From Chrysochromulina tobinii (lineage: Eukaryota > Haptophyta > Prymnesiales > Chrysochromulinaceae), in assembly GCA_001275005.1 (NCBI GenBank), contig JWZX01000762.1:1-18584 (forward strand): a stretch of 18,584 nucleotides of DNA, written 5' to 3'. A model generated the notes under the pieces. That model was not told where the DNA came from. It was given only the letters and a program-made list of their open reading frames with translations, and did no database searches. The position numbers and the translations under genes were made by a program. The stretch's first letter is position 1, and the number at the start of each line of letters is the position of its first letter. Below, in pieces: positions 1-7,806 of this stretch.

Positions 1-226
1 TCTGCCGGGTAGATGTTGGGCCGCAGCGGCAGCAGCAAACTGTCGTCGCTGAGCACGACGGTCTCCCTCGGACGTTTGGGGAGAAGCATCGAAGGCTCGC
101 GAAGGAACCCGTGAAACGTGAAACTACTCCAGGGTCTCCCGGCTCACCCGGGAGAGTTTGAACCGATTTGCACTTGTGAATTTCTCTTCATCAGGACTTC
201 ATCAGGCGGCTGTGGAGGCCGTGCCG
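1..226. other. left edge, no assignable gene
   Basis: I recognise no family here. The frame of the candidate first aldolase exon stays open upstream to about position 158 but has no ATG before 227. An acceptor-like CTTCATCAG at about 200-208 leaves room for an exon further left. The octamer TTCATCAG occurs twice close together. The segment may be 5' UTR, intron, or the end of another gene cut by the window edge. Confidence 0.3.
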
Positions 227-1503
227 ATGGACGCCTATAAGATTGAGCCGACGTTCTCGCGCTTAGTCATGCTCGCTGCGCTGTACGGCGTGGACGCGTC
301 CGTGATCGCCGTGGACTGTGAGAGCACTGCACCTGCTTCCGATGAGACAAGGCGCCCTTCGCTCCTTGAATGGCTCATCCTGGCGCCAGGCAGCGCAGCA
401 GCGGCAGCAGCTGAGCAGCTCCACCGTGAGGCGGAGGACTTCAAGGCTCGCACAGCGGTGGCGGTGGCGGCCGCAGCATCAGCAGTAGCGCCCTCCGTCA
501 CATGCGGCGCAGCTGTGAGTGGCGATGATGCACCTGCGGCTGCAGCCGGTGCTACAGGTGCCGCTGCCGGCTCCACCGAGCCCCCCTCGCAAAGCTCATC
601 CTCCGGTGGCTCGACGGCGCTCGATGCTTCGCCCCAATACCTTCAAGCGAGCGCTGCTGACGCGCGAGCCGCGCGGCTTGCTAGGCGTCTGGGCCTCCGC
701 GTGCTGTCCGCAAGTGACCGAGCTGCTCTCCACCGTGCGGATGCTTTCGTGGCTCACCATCGACATGGAGCACGCGCCAAATACACTGCCCTCGGTGCTC
801 ACACAGCTGCAGGCCTCACAGGCGATGGGCACCGTCGAAGCGGTCGTGCGCGTGCCGGTTGCCACCGATCCGGTCATCGTCAAGCGCGTGCTCGATCTTG
901 GCGCACGTAGGGCGAGACGGCACTCGAACCCACAGCCTCTCAGGCTGCCGCGCGCTGCAGCGGATGAGTGCAATGGAACGCTTTCGACTCATGTATCGCG
1001 GCAGGCACCATAATGTTCCCAGCGGTCGAGACGGCTGACCAGGCGGCCGCGGCCGTCGCATCGACGCGCTACCCACCCCGCGGCGTGCGCGGCGTGATGA
1101 CCACAGCCCGCATGTCCGGGTACGCCATCAGCCCGGACGCACTCCAGTCGTACTACGCGTTCGCCGAGCGCGAAACGTGCGCGATCGTGCAGATTGAGAG
1201 CGCGGCAGCGGTCGAACGCATCCCCGAGATCGCAGCCATTGACGGCGTCGACGGGATCTTCGTCGGCCCCTCATACTTAGCCGCCTCGATGACCGCCTCG
1301 GACAGCCTTCACACCCCGAGGTGGCCGCGGCGGTTCGGCGCGCCTTTGAGCTCTGCGAAGCGTCGGGTGTCGCATATGGGAGCATCTCGGGCGACGCGGC
1401 CACGTGCCGTGGCTTTGTGGACGCGGGAGCGAGCTTCGTGGCCGTTGGGACCGACCTGATGCTGCTACGTGCGGCGCTCGAAGGCCGCTTGGACGAATTG
1501 TGA
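227..1503 (+). CDS. HpcH/HpaI-type aldolase, with one frame break
   Basis: The product resembles the HpcH/HpaI (RhmA-like) family of metal-dependent class II aldolases, which cleave or form 2-keto-3-deoxy acids to pyruvate and an aldehyde. Family motifs seen in order are PNTFKRALL (627 on), LTIDMEHAPN with the catalytic His, VVRVPVATDP with the phosphate/pyruvate-binding Arg, LDLGA/TIMFP across an intron, RYPPRGVRGV, VQIESAAAV with a metal-ligand Glu, DGIFVGPSYL with a metal-ligand Asp, and GASFVAVGTDLMLL near the end. Certain exons are about 624-906 and 1005-1503. The N-terminus is uncertain: ATG 227 in another frame joins through a candidate 43-nt intron (515-557), while ATGs at 525, 528 or 624 are simpler starts. 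Near 1295 the frame shifts by one missing base between SMT and LGQPSHPEV, although both sides are conserved. That means a sequencing or assembly error, or a decaying gene. The exact substrate cannot be read from sequence. Confidence 0.8.
515..557 (+). other. candidate 43-nt intron in aldolase leader
   Basis: The donor is GTGAGT at 515 and the acceptor is CTACAG ending at 557. Removing it joins the frame starting at ATG 227 to the aldolase frame in phase 0. It is shorter than the better supported introns in this window (71-245 nt). The upstream exon is unrecognised and Ala-rich, so this is only a possibility. Confidence 0.3.
907..1004 (+). other. intron in aldolase gene (98 nt)
   Basis: It starts GTAGGG and ends CGGCAG. 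Splicing joins LDLGA to TIMFPAVETA through an Arg codon split after its first base (phase 1). The family has an unbroken LDxGAxTxxxP motif at this point, so the join is strongly supported. It lacks the 17-mer and the exon-mimicking start seen in the introner-like introns. Confidence 0.85.
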
Positions 1504-1551
1504 ATTCACACCATACTGACGAATCCCATGGAAGGCCGCTTGGACGAATTG
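1480..1551 (+). repeat. 21-bp direct repeat spanning aldolase stop
   Basis: Positions 1480-1500, which encode the last residues EGRLDEL, are repeated exactly at 1531-1551, a period of 51 bp. The stop codon TGA (1501-1503) lies between the copies. The second copy is therefore downstream of the gene and looks like a recent local duplication. Confidence 0.9.
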
Positions 1552-1933
1552 AGAGGAACAAATTCAGCGAAATCATCGCATTTCTCGAAATCATTTCCGT
1601 TCCAAAGGATAGCTTTCTAGTCTCCTGACTTTTACCCACGTGGATACCCACTTGGAGTATTGGAGTGAGTTACTCCGTCAGGGGGGGTACAAGTGAGATG
1701 TGGTAGCTCATCGTCACTCGACTGAGAACGTGATAACGCCTCTGCGGCGAAAAACTCGTACGCGGCAGCGGCCCAGATACGCGACCGGGGCGTGAGCGGG
1801 ACGAAACTGCTGTGTACGCTCTCTCGCACGGTCCGGTCCGGCAGGGGGGCACGCGCATCCCGCGCGCTCCGGTCTCGTGCGTCGCATCGCCGGTGCGTTG
1901 CATACCGAGCGTCGAGTAGCCAGGCAGCGACGA
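1504..1933. other. intergenic between convergent genes
   Basis: This separates the aldolase (+) stop from the LRR gene (-) stop and should hold both 3' UTRs. Apart from the second copy of the 21-bp repeat and a G-rich run near 1681, I see no gene or RNA here. Open frames across 1632-1933 have no recognisable family signature. Confidence 0.6.
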
Positions 1934-4167
1934 TCAGTCGGGAAACTCGACGCAGCTCTCACCCCACAGAGTACAGGCGGGACGAGATAGGGACGAGACC
2001 GCCCCTGTGGGGTGGACGAGTGCACGCAGCGAGGGGAGGTTGAGCGCCCAGTGACGCATCGCTCCAGGCGTCCCGTCAGGCATCTCGCTCGCGCAGTCCA
2101 GCGCCGTGTCGAGCGCCCAGTCCAGCGCGGTGCATCCGGCCAGGTCGAGGGTGGTGAGCTGCTCGAGCCCCACCAGGCCATGTGGAAGGCTCGCGAGGCG
2201 GGAGCACCCATGGAGATCCAGCAGCTTGAGTGAGAGCGCAATCGGAGAGCCTGGGCGCCCAAGGGTAGCTGGCAAGGCCATGAGGGCGGTGCATTGGCCG
2301 AGGCGGAGTGATTCGAGTCGCCCGAGACGCGCCACCCACTCGGGCAGGCTTGTGAGCCGAGGGCAGCCGTGCAGATCCAGATGCGTCAGATTGGGAAGCA
2401 GAGGTGACATCGTACCGGTACGGACGAGGCACGAGAGCCCCATGTGCGTCAACCGTGGGGTACAGCTGAGATCTAGGAGGGAGCACACGAGAGCGCCGCC
2501 AGGGGCGCCATCCTGAGTGACACTCTTGCCCAGGCCTCCACGCGCCAAGCCGCTTACAATGGCGCCACTCTCGATGGCGCCGCCCACGTCGCTTCCGTCG
2601 TCGTTGGTGCCGCCGCCACATCCTTTATGGCTACCACCGTCACCCACACCGCCGCCGCCCACCTTGGCGCCACCCACACTGGCCGGCTCCAAGGCCGGCT
2701 CGGGCAGCCCCTTGGCAACCTCCCTGAGCGCCTTCGCGAGCTCACGCACCTCCTCATCCCCCCAGCCGGGAGAGCCGCCGAGCACGAGCGCGGCCCGCTC
2801 GCGCAGCAAGCGCCGGCACGCGCGCGTGTACACGCTCACCAAGGTCCGATGCTCGTCGGGCAAGTCGACACGCCGCCGCTGAAGCTGCTCGGTGAACGTG
2901 GAGGGCGCGAGGGGTGGGGACGGCTTGGCCTCGCCTCCGAGGAAACTCAGCCGTCGCCACGCGCGCGCCGTCGTCGGCTCTGTGTCCTCGTCGTCACCGC
3001 CTCCGAAACGGGCGCCGGGCGGCGGTGGCGGCGGCTGATAAGGATAGCGTTCGCGCAGGACGGCCCTCGGAGACGTGGCGCCTCCGCAGCCTCTCGTGCC
3101 CGTGGCCGTCGCCATCTCGATCAACTTTGTGATCGGGACGATAGCTTCCCCCGCCGCGTGCTGCTCATTGGCCGCCCCCAGATGGCACTCAAGCCATGCA
3201 TGCCGTCCGACGGACGGACCAAAACCCGAGCAGACCTTCCCCTTGGGCGTGAGAAAGGCGAGCGCCTCTTCAAAGAGAACTCGGCCCGAGCTCGTCACGG
3301 CTCACCCGGCACTGTGGCGATGAGACCGTCCTCGTCGGCTCTCCCGAGGCCTGGCGCCTCGGCCACCACCACGTACACCGTTGTCAGCCGGTGGGTCAGC
3401 CATAGAGGCGCCGCCTCGAGCGCGCGCTCCCAAGTCCTATGCCGTGCCGCCTCCTCTGCCTCCGCCTCGACGGAACCTTTCCGGAGGCTCTGCGGAGGCT
3501 CTGCAGGGGCCGACACGCCCGCTGCGCCAGCTTCGGCCGCACCCTTGGGCTCCGGCAGCTCGGGGTCTCGCAGGACATCATACGCACAGTAGTCGATCAT
3601 CACGCCGAGCTCCACAAGGCCAACGGAGCGCAAGCGGCTGTAGTCGGTCGCGAGCTGAGCGGCTACGAGCGCGAGGGTGTGGCAGTCCGGGTCGGGCGCG
3701 TCAGGGCGTACCCAGCATGCACTCACGACCACGATTGCCGACCCCTCCAGCGCGTGCGCGTCGTGACCCGCCGCGGAGATTGCAGAGAGCGTCGCCGCGT
3801 GCCTCTCGTGAAGCCCCACGAGCTCGTCGGCGGTCAGGATGGCATGGCGATGCTCGTGCTCGAGCGCGAGCCGAGATGGCAGCGGCTGCGGAGGTAGGCG
3901 CTGCAGGTACTGCTTCTCCTTTTTCTGGTAGCCGCCACGACGGCTCGACATGCCAGCCTCAACCAAGTCCTCAACCTCGAGCCAGCGCCATCCAGCCCGA
4001 TCCAAGAGCCAAGTGGCTTTGACGAGCAGCACCGAACGGCTGCGCACCGCTTCAAGAAGAGAAGCGCAGTCGGCCGCGATCGTGGGGCTGTATGGGCGCT
4101 CGCCAGATCGTCGTCGAAACTCCGGGCGCTCGTCGTCGTCCAGGTCAAACGCGGAGAATGGAGTCAT
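1934..4167 (-). CDS. CW/PDxPDP-domain plus leucine-rich-repeat protein, one frame break
   Basis: The start chosen is the ATG at 4167 (MTPFSAFD); in-frame ATGs at 4209 and 4218 are alternatives. The N-terminal half contains VVSACWVRPDAPDPD, a VMIDYCA core, ALEAAPLWLTHRLTTVYVV, and then RVLFEEAL. I recall this order (CW..PDPDP, DY, F..AL..M..WY.H..T, RGWPTFE) from haptophyte and dinoflagellate proteins of unknown function. A PSPPLAPSTFTEQL segment followed by a Tyr-containing helix also fits that group. After a Gly-rich linker come about five leucine-rich repeats with LxxLDLxGCxxLxxLP spacing (about 2520-2070), which suggests protein binding. Near 3296-3300 the frame shifts by one base: the first frame ends in PGEP-stop and the next resumes with TSSGRVLF. 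Either a base is missing or the gene is broken. A 38-nt GT-AG intron (3268-3305) would also restore the frame but would remove the conserved VLFE. Function unknown; an immune or signalling role would be a guess. Confidence 0.65.
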
Positions 4168-4816
4168 GGTGCAGAGTTGGGCCTCTATGTTTTTTCGAAA
4201 CGGCCGCATGCATTGCACATGGTGTGGGTCAAGTCAAGTACCCCCTCCGCCATCTCCGTCGACTCCCTTCCACCCTGGCTTCGGAGCACATACAGGTTGT
4301 CTGTTGATTCTGCAACTTGACTTAAAGATGCCATGAGGAATTCAGGGTTTTGGCACGAGATCGTCCCATGTAAAACTCAATAACTTTAGTTGAGAAAGAC
4401 TTAAAAAGACTGGGGTCAAGGCTGCAAGTAGCCTATTTTGATTGGAGAAAGACTCGCGGCTGTATAGAGAGAGAGATGTGCCGCTAGGACTCCTAGCACG
4501 ATCAACCCCCCTCAAACGAAATCTTTTGTTTCTTTTTATAGAATCATGCAGAATCATACACATGTATTTATAGAAAAAGGGTCGGCGGAATCATGCGGAA
4601 TTAAACACTTTCGAGCTCGAATGAAGCTGGTGTACTACCACCCATAATAAGATACGCTGCCGTACCGGTACATCTACCGACATCTCCTACTGTAGTAAGA
4701 TCCCGCACCCGAAACGAATCCGAGAATCCCGGCACTCAAGTACATACCCGGAAAAGTACATACCCGGTACCCGGTACTCAAGCAGTGCGCGGCGACGCAC
4801 TCAGACTCAGATTTCA
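4168..4816. other. intergenic between divergent genes, AT-richer
   Basis: It lies between the 5' ends of the LRR gene (-) and the helical-protein gene (+), so both promoters should be here. The stretch 4340-4640 is clearly richer in A and T than the genes. From about 4708 the sequence matches, in inverted form, the upstream region of the truncated copy at 12040. TTTATAGAAAAAGGG near 4567 recurs near 12283. I see no coding sequence or classical core promoter that I would call. Confidence 0.6.
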
Positions 4817-5617
4817 ATGTCTCGTACCCCTCGCCGCTCGCCGCTCGCTATGCAAGCGGGAGGGCCGCCTCGTGTGGATTCGATCGTCGTCTCCACCATG
4901 AGCCGTGCTCCGAGGATCATCGAGCGAGGCACGGCACACGCAGCGATGATCTTTACTGATCTACTACGAAAGGAACAGTATGAGTTGAAGCGGGCAGCGA
5001 GCAGCTCGAGCATCTCGAGCAGCTCTCTCGGCGGCGCAAGCCCTCGTTCACCGCGAAGCCCTCGTTCAGCGTGGACACGTACTTCGCCGCATCCCGAGAA
5101 TCATCTCCGATTCGGGCACGAGTCAAGAGTCGGGCAGAATGGCAAAAGCGACAGCATGGTGGCGTGGAGCACGACGCCAATTCAGCTCAGCGACAGCGAT
5201 GGGAGTGAAGTCTCTTCGCCGTCGAAGAGCTTCACCATCTCGTCGGAGGTGCCAAGGGCCGCACGGTCGGAACTGGCTCGGCAAATGGAACACTCCAAGG
5301 AGCTGCAGGCGGCACTCGAAGAGATGGAGCAGTTGCAAGACCGAATCTCTTTGCTCAAGACCATGGCTCGTGCGGCACCTCAGGACATCGACAGCGGCAG
5401 CGTCGTCGCTCCGGATCGGCTGTCGTGCGCGGCCCCATGCCGCATGCGCCTTGTGACTGCAGCAGTGATGGCCACAGCGCCGAGCATGGCCACAGCGACG
5501 AAGGCATCACATGTGGGTGTAAGCGGCCCGGATGTAGACGATGATGTGGCACGCATGCCTCCAGATCTAGGTCCACGACGCAGGAGCTCTCGCAACACGG
5601 TCTCGATGGCTCCGACG
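4708..5617 (+). repeat. inverted duplication, left arm
   Basis: This segment, covering the 5' flank and the first 265 or so codons of the helical-protein gene, recurs in reverse orientation at 11273-12219. From the MQAGGPP codons at 4850 to 5617 the arms align without gaps and I count about 27 substitutions in roughly 765 bp. The part before 4850 aligns with indels, sharing ATCCGAGAATCCCGG (4718-4732), GACGCACTCAGA and CCCCTCGCCGCTCGCC. Confidence 0.92.
4738..4767 (+). repeat. short tandem repeat AAGTACATACCCGG
   Basis: AAGTACATACCCGG occurs at 4738-4751 and again at 4754-4767, a 16-bp period, followed by partial CCCGGTAC units. It lies about 50-80 bp upstream of the ATG at 4817 and is not obvious in the duplicated upstream region near 12200. 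Confidence 0.8.
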
Positions 5618-7105
5618 GCGTGCTCGGAAGTGGCCTTGGATGCAGGCACGACCTCGCGGGCCCGCGATGCCTTCAGCTTGATCTACGAAGAGACCATCGA
5701 TGCCGTCTTCAAGGCGGACTCCTGGGCAGCCGGGCTGGCCAAGCTGCGCCCTTATCTCGACGCGAACATGTCCAAAGAGAGCGCCGCCGCCTTTCAGGAG
5801 TGCTGCGGGAAACTCTTCGTGCTCTCGCGTGTGCACGCCTCGATGGCGCCAGAGGTCTCGTTCGCCAAGGTGCAAGAGATCACCGATACCCTCAGCCGCG
5901 AGTGCTCGATGGCTAGTCACATGGCGGCGCCGCTCGTCGCTGGCCTCAAGCGCTTCGTCGAGCATCGCATCCTTCCGAATGGCGCGCTCGATCATCTCAC
6001 CGAGCATGGCTTCAGGCTGCCCGCCGACGAGGTCGGGGCGCTTCTCGATCTGTACCGTTGGCCACACGACGCCAAGCGTCAGCAGGTGATGTGCATCTTG
6101 CGCAAGGCCTTGGAAGCGGTCGCGGAGCTACGTACCACATCAGATGCTGCTGTGAGGGGCAGCGAGAGCATCGAGGAGGCTAGGCTCATCTTGAACCACT
6201 CGCACGAGCGCCTGGTCCGGACCATAGAGAGCGTGCTCGACGAGCATGCGAAGCGTGCGGACCCCACGCTCGTACTCGGCCAGACCCTCTTTGTCGCGGT
6301 GTCGCGCGTCGCACAGGCGCAAGAGCAGGAGAACGTCCACCGCCTGCAGAGTAGGAGCTGGCCACCCTTGCACTCTCGAGTCCAGACGGTGTTCGCAAAA
6401 GCAGAGGCGAGGGCAAAAGCGGCGGTGAAGGCTGAGGCAAAGGCGAAGGCGAAGGTAGCAGAGGAAGTGACGATGGCGACGGCGAAGGCCGCGGCTGCGG
6501 CTGCGGCTGCGGCGACTGCGGAGACTGCCAAGGAGGCGGCCAAGGTGGCAGATGAAGAGGCGAACAGGGAGCGCTTAGAGCGCTACAAAGCGCACGAACA
6601 GGTACCACCGATCTGCCCCTCTCGCTTGCCTCACTCTCCCATCCTCACCTCAAGCCCACGCAATCTCACACCTATCTCACACCCACTCCATGCGCAGGCC
6701 GAGGCGGCGGCGGCGAAGGAGGCGGACATGGAGCGCAAGGAAAGGGCGGAGCACTCGCGTATGCAGCGTGCTAAGGCGCCCGAGCACCCTATCTTCTGTG
6801 CTCCCTGCGGGAACGCCTGCGCCAAGGACGAGCTCCCATCGGCTCACTCGTCCTGCGCAAGCGTCCCCGACGCGGGCGGGCCAGCTGTGATCGCCGCGGC
6901 TGCACCAGCGCCAACACTCGAGTCACCGATCGCCATCGAGTCTGCACTCGAACCGCTCGCGGGTCCTTCTGCGCCGCTGCCGTGGGAGATCAAGAGGCTG
7001 CGCAACGCTCAGGCGTCCTCTCCCGCAGCAGCAGGCTACCGGCGTGCAGGCAAGACGTCTTGCGCCGCGAAGATGAGCGACCTATGTCTTGCGCCGCGAA
7101 GATGA
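4817..7105 (+). CDS. unrecognised helical Ser/Ala/Lys-rich protein
   Basis: I do not recognise a family. Exons are 4817-6601 and 6698-7105, giving about 730 residues. The start could be ATG 4817 or ATG 4850 (MQAGGPP), the latter being the one shared with the truncated copy. Visible parts: a Ser-rich stretch with SPRSPRSPRS (residues 60-85); an acidic PIQLSDSDGSEV that resembles a SUMO-interacting motif; a heptad-like coiled coil (about 150-185, SELARQMEHSKELQAALEEM); an all-helical central region (about 285-525); then a long Ala/Lys/Glu helix (about 530-595) continuing after the intron. No membrane segment or signal peptide is seen. A 29-bp tandem duplication at 7057-7114 shifts the frame and ends the protein at 7105. 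Skipping one copy would extend it to 7308 through MSDLYQRLQ-type repeats. It could be a cytoskeletal or scaffold protein, but that is inference. Confidence 0.65.
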   Translation: MSRTPRRSPLAMQAGGPPRVDSIVVSTMSRAPRIIERGTAHAAMIFTDLLRKEQYELKRAASSSSISSSSLGGASPRSPRSPRSAWTRTSPHPENHLRFGHESRVGQNGKSDSMVAWSTTPIQLSDSDGSEVSSPSKSFTISSEVPRAARSELARQMEHSKELQAALEEMEQLQDRISLLKTMARAAPQDIDSGSVVAPDRLSCAAPCRMRLVTAAVMATAPSMATATKASHVGVSGPDVDDDVARMPPDLGPRRRSSRNTVSMAPTACSEVALDAGTTSRARDAFSLIYEETIDAVFKADSWAAGLAKLRPYLDANMSKESAAAFQECCGKLFVLSRVHASMAPEVSFAKVQEITDTLSRECSMASHMAAPLVAGLKRFVEHRILPNGALDHLTEHGFRLPADEVGALLDLYRWPHDAKRQQVMCILRKALEAVAELRTTSDAAVRGSESIEEARLILNHSHERLVRTIESVLDEHAKRADPTLVLGQTLFVAVSRVAQAQEQENVHRLQSRSWPPLHSRVQTVFAKAEARAKAAVKAEAKAKAKVAEEVTMATAKAAAAAAAAATAETAKEAAKVADEEANRERLERYKAHEQVPPICPSRLPHSPILTSSPRNLTPISHPLHAQAEAAAAKEADMERKERAEHSRMQRAKAPEHPIFCAPCGNACAKDELPSAHSSCASVPDAGGPAVIAAAAPAPTLESPIAIESALEPLAGPSAPLPWEIKRLRNAQASSPAAAGYRRAGKTSCAAKMSDLCLAPRR
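6602..6697 (+). other. in-frame intron (96 nt)
   Basis: The donor is GTACCA after GAACAG and the acceptor is TGCGCAG, preceded by a C/T-rich tract rich in CTCACA. It is exactly 32 codons long, has no stop, and encodes a Pro/Ser/His-rich stretch that interrupts an Ala/Glu/Lys-rich helix. Composition argues that it is an intron. If retained, the protein gains 32 residues without a frame change. Confidence 0.75.
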
Positions 7106-7114
7106 GCGACCTAT
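7057..7114 (+). repeat. perfect 29-bp tandem duplication
   Basis: Positions 7057-7085 and 7086-7114 are identical. Because 29 is not a multiple of three, the second copy is read in another frame: SCAAKMSDL is encoded in the protein frame in copy 1 and one frame over in copy 2. The host protein frame reaches a stop (7103-7105) inside copy 2. Confidence 0.95.
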
Positions 7115-7308
7115 ACCAGCGTCTCCAGATGAGCGACCCATACCAGCGCGATAAGATGGCACGTGGCGAGCCGCAAGATTCGGCGCCCGTTCACACGGAC
7201 ACGAATCCCGCCTTCAAGCCCGAAAATGCCTCCGAGGCGGCGGCAGAGGAGGCGGCCCGCGCCGCTGGCTCGTCAGCAGATGGCAGCAGGCCATCGCGTG
7301 GTGCATGA
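7115..7308 (+). pseudogene. orphaned C-terminal coding segment of the helical protein
   Basis: In the frame used by the second 29-bp copy, the sequence stays open to a stop at 7306-7308. It encodes two units of the form MSDxYQRxxxx, then KMARGEPQD, then an Ala/Glu-rich end (AAAEEAARAAG) like the rest of the protein. This is probably the original C-terminus, cut off by the tandem duplication. If the duplication is an assembly artefact, it is simply the last 65 or so residues of the protein. Confidence 0.6.
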
Positions 7309-7806
7309 TGACGGGTACATGAGCATGTATGCATCGGAGTGGGGGCTGATTGTGGCGCTTCCCAGCACCGTGGGGCCTGCAAACCTGGTGTGTCCTGGGG
7401 AGATGTGCGTGCCGCTGTCGGAGAGCCTGTGAGGCCAGCACTGTCATGTCGGTCGGAAAGCCCGGGGGTGAAGTGTCAGGGTGCAAGGCACGAGTGAGTG
7501 GCAAATCAGGCACAGTGTGTGTGTACTGGGTCGACACAAGTAAGTGGGTCGACACAATACAGCGGCGCGTTTGCAACAATGCAAGCTCGCTAGGGGCGTG
7601 GGGGCGCGTACAATCGAAGCGAAGCGTGTGTCTCGTGTCTGTCCTCGGGTGTGACTATCGTATGTTTTCTTGGCCACATGCTCCCGGTACATGTAGCCCT
7701 TTGGCTTGTTTGTTCGTTGAGAAAGTCACTTTAAAACAGCTCCCGGCTGGGATGTGCCGCGAGAGCTCCTCAAAGATTGAGCGCTAAGCGGAGTTAAGCT
7801 GAAGGG
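7309..7806. other. intergenic between convergent genes
   Basis: This presumably holds the 3' UTRs of the helical-protein gene (+) and the methyltransferase gene (-). I see a direct repeat of GGGTCGACACAA (7528-7539 and 7546-7557, period 18) and a short GT run just before it. I recognise no gene or structured RNA. Confidence 0.6.

Noticed and set aside
907-1004. Possible introner in the aldolase
   Set aside because: It is a good intron, but it has neither the 17-mer nor a start resembling the next exon.
1262-1305. 44-nt GT-AG intron that would repair the aldolase frame
   Set aside because: It would remove the conserved VGPSYLAASM segment, whose codons are intact; a one-base error explains the data better.
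3295-3298. Overlapping stop and GTG start suggesting two translationally coupled genes
   Set aside because: The genome is eukaryotic, and the two frames together make one continuous domain, so the overlap is a by-product of a frame break.
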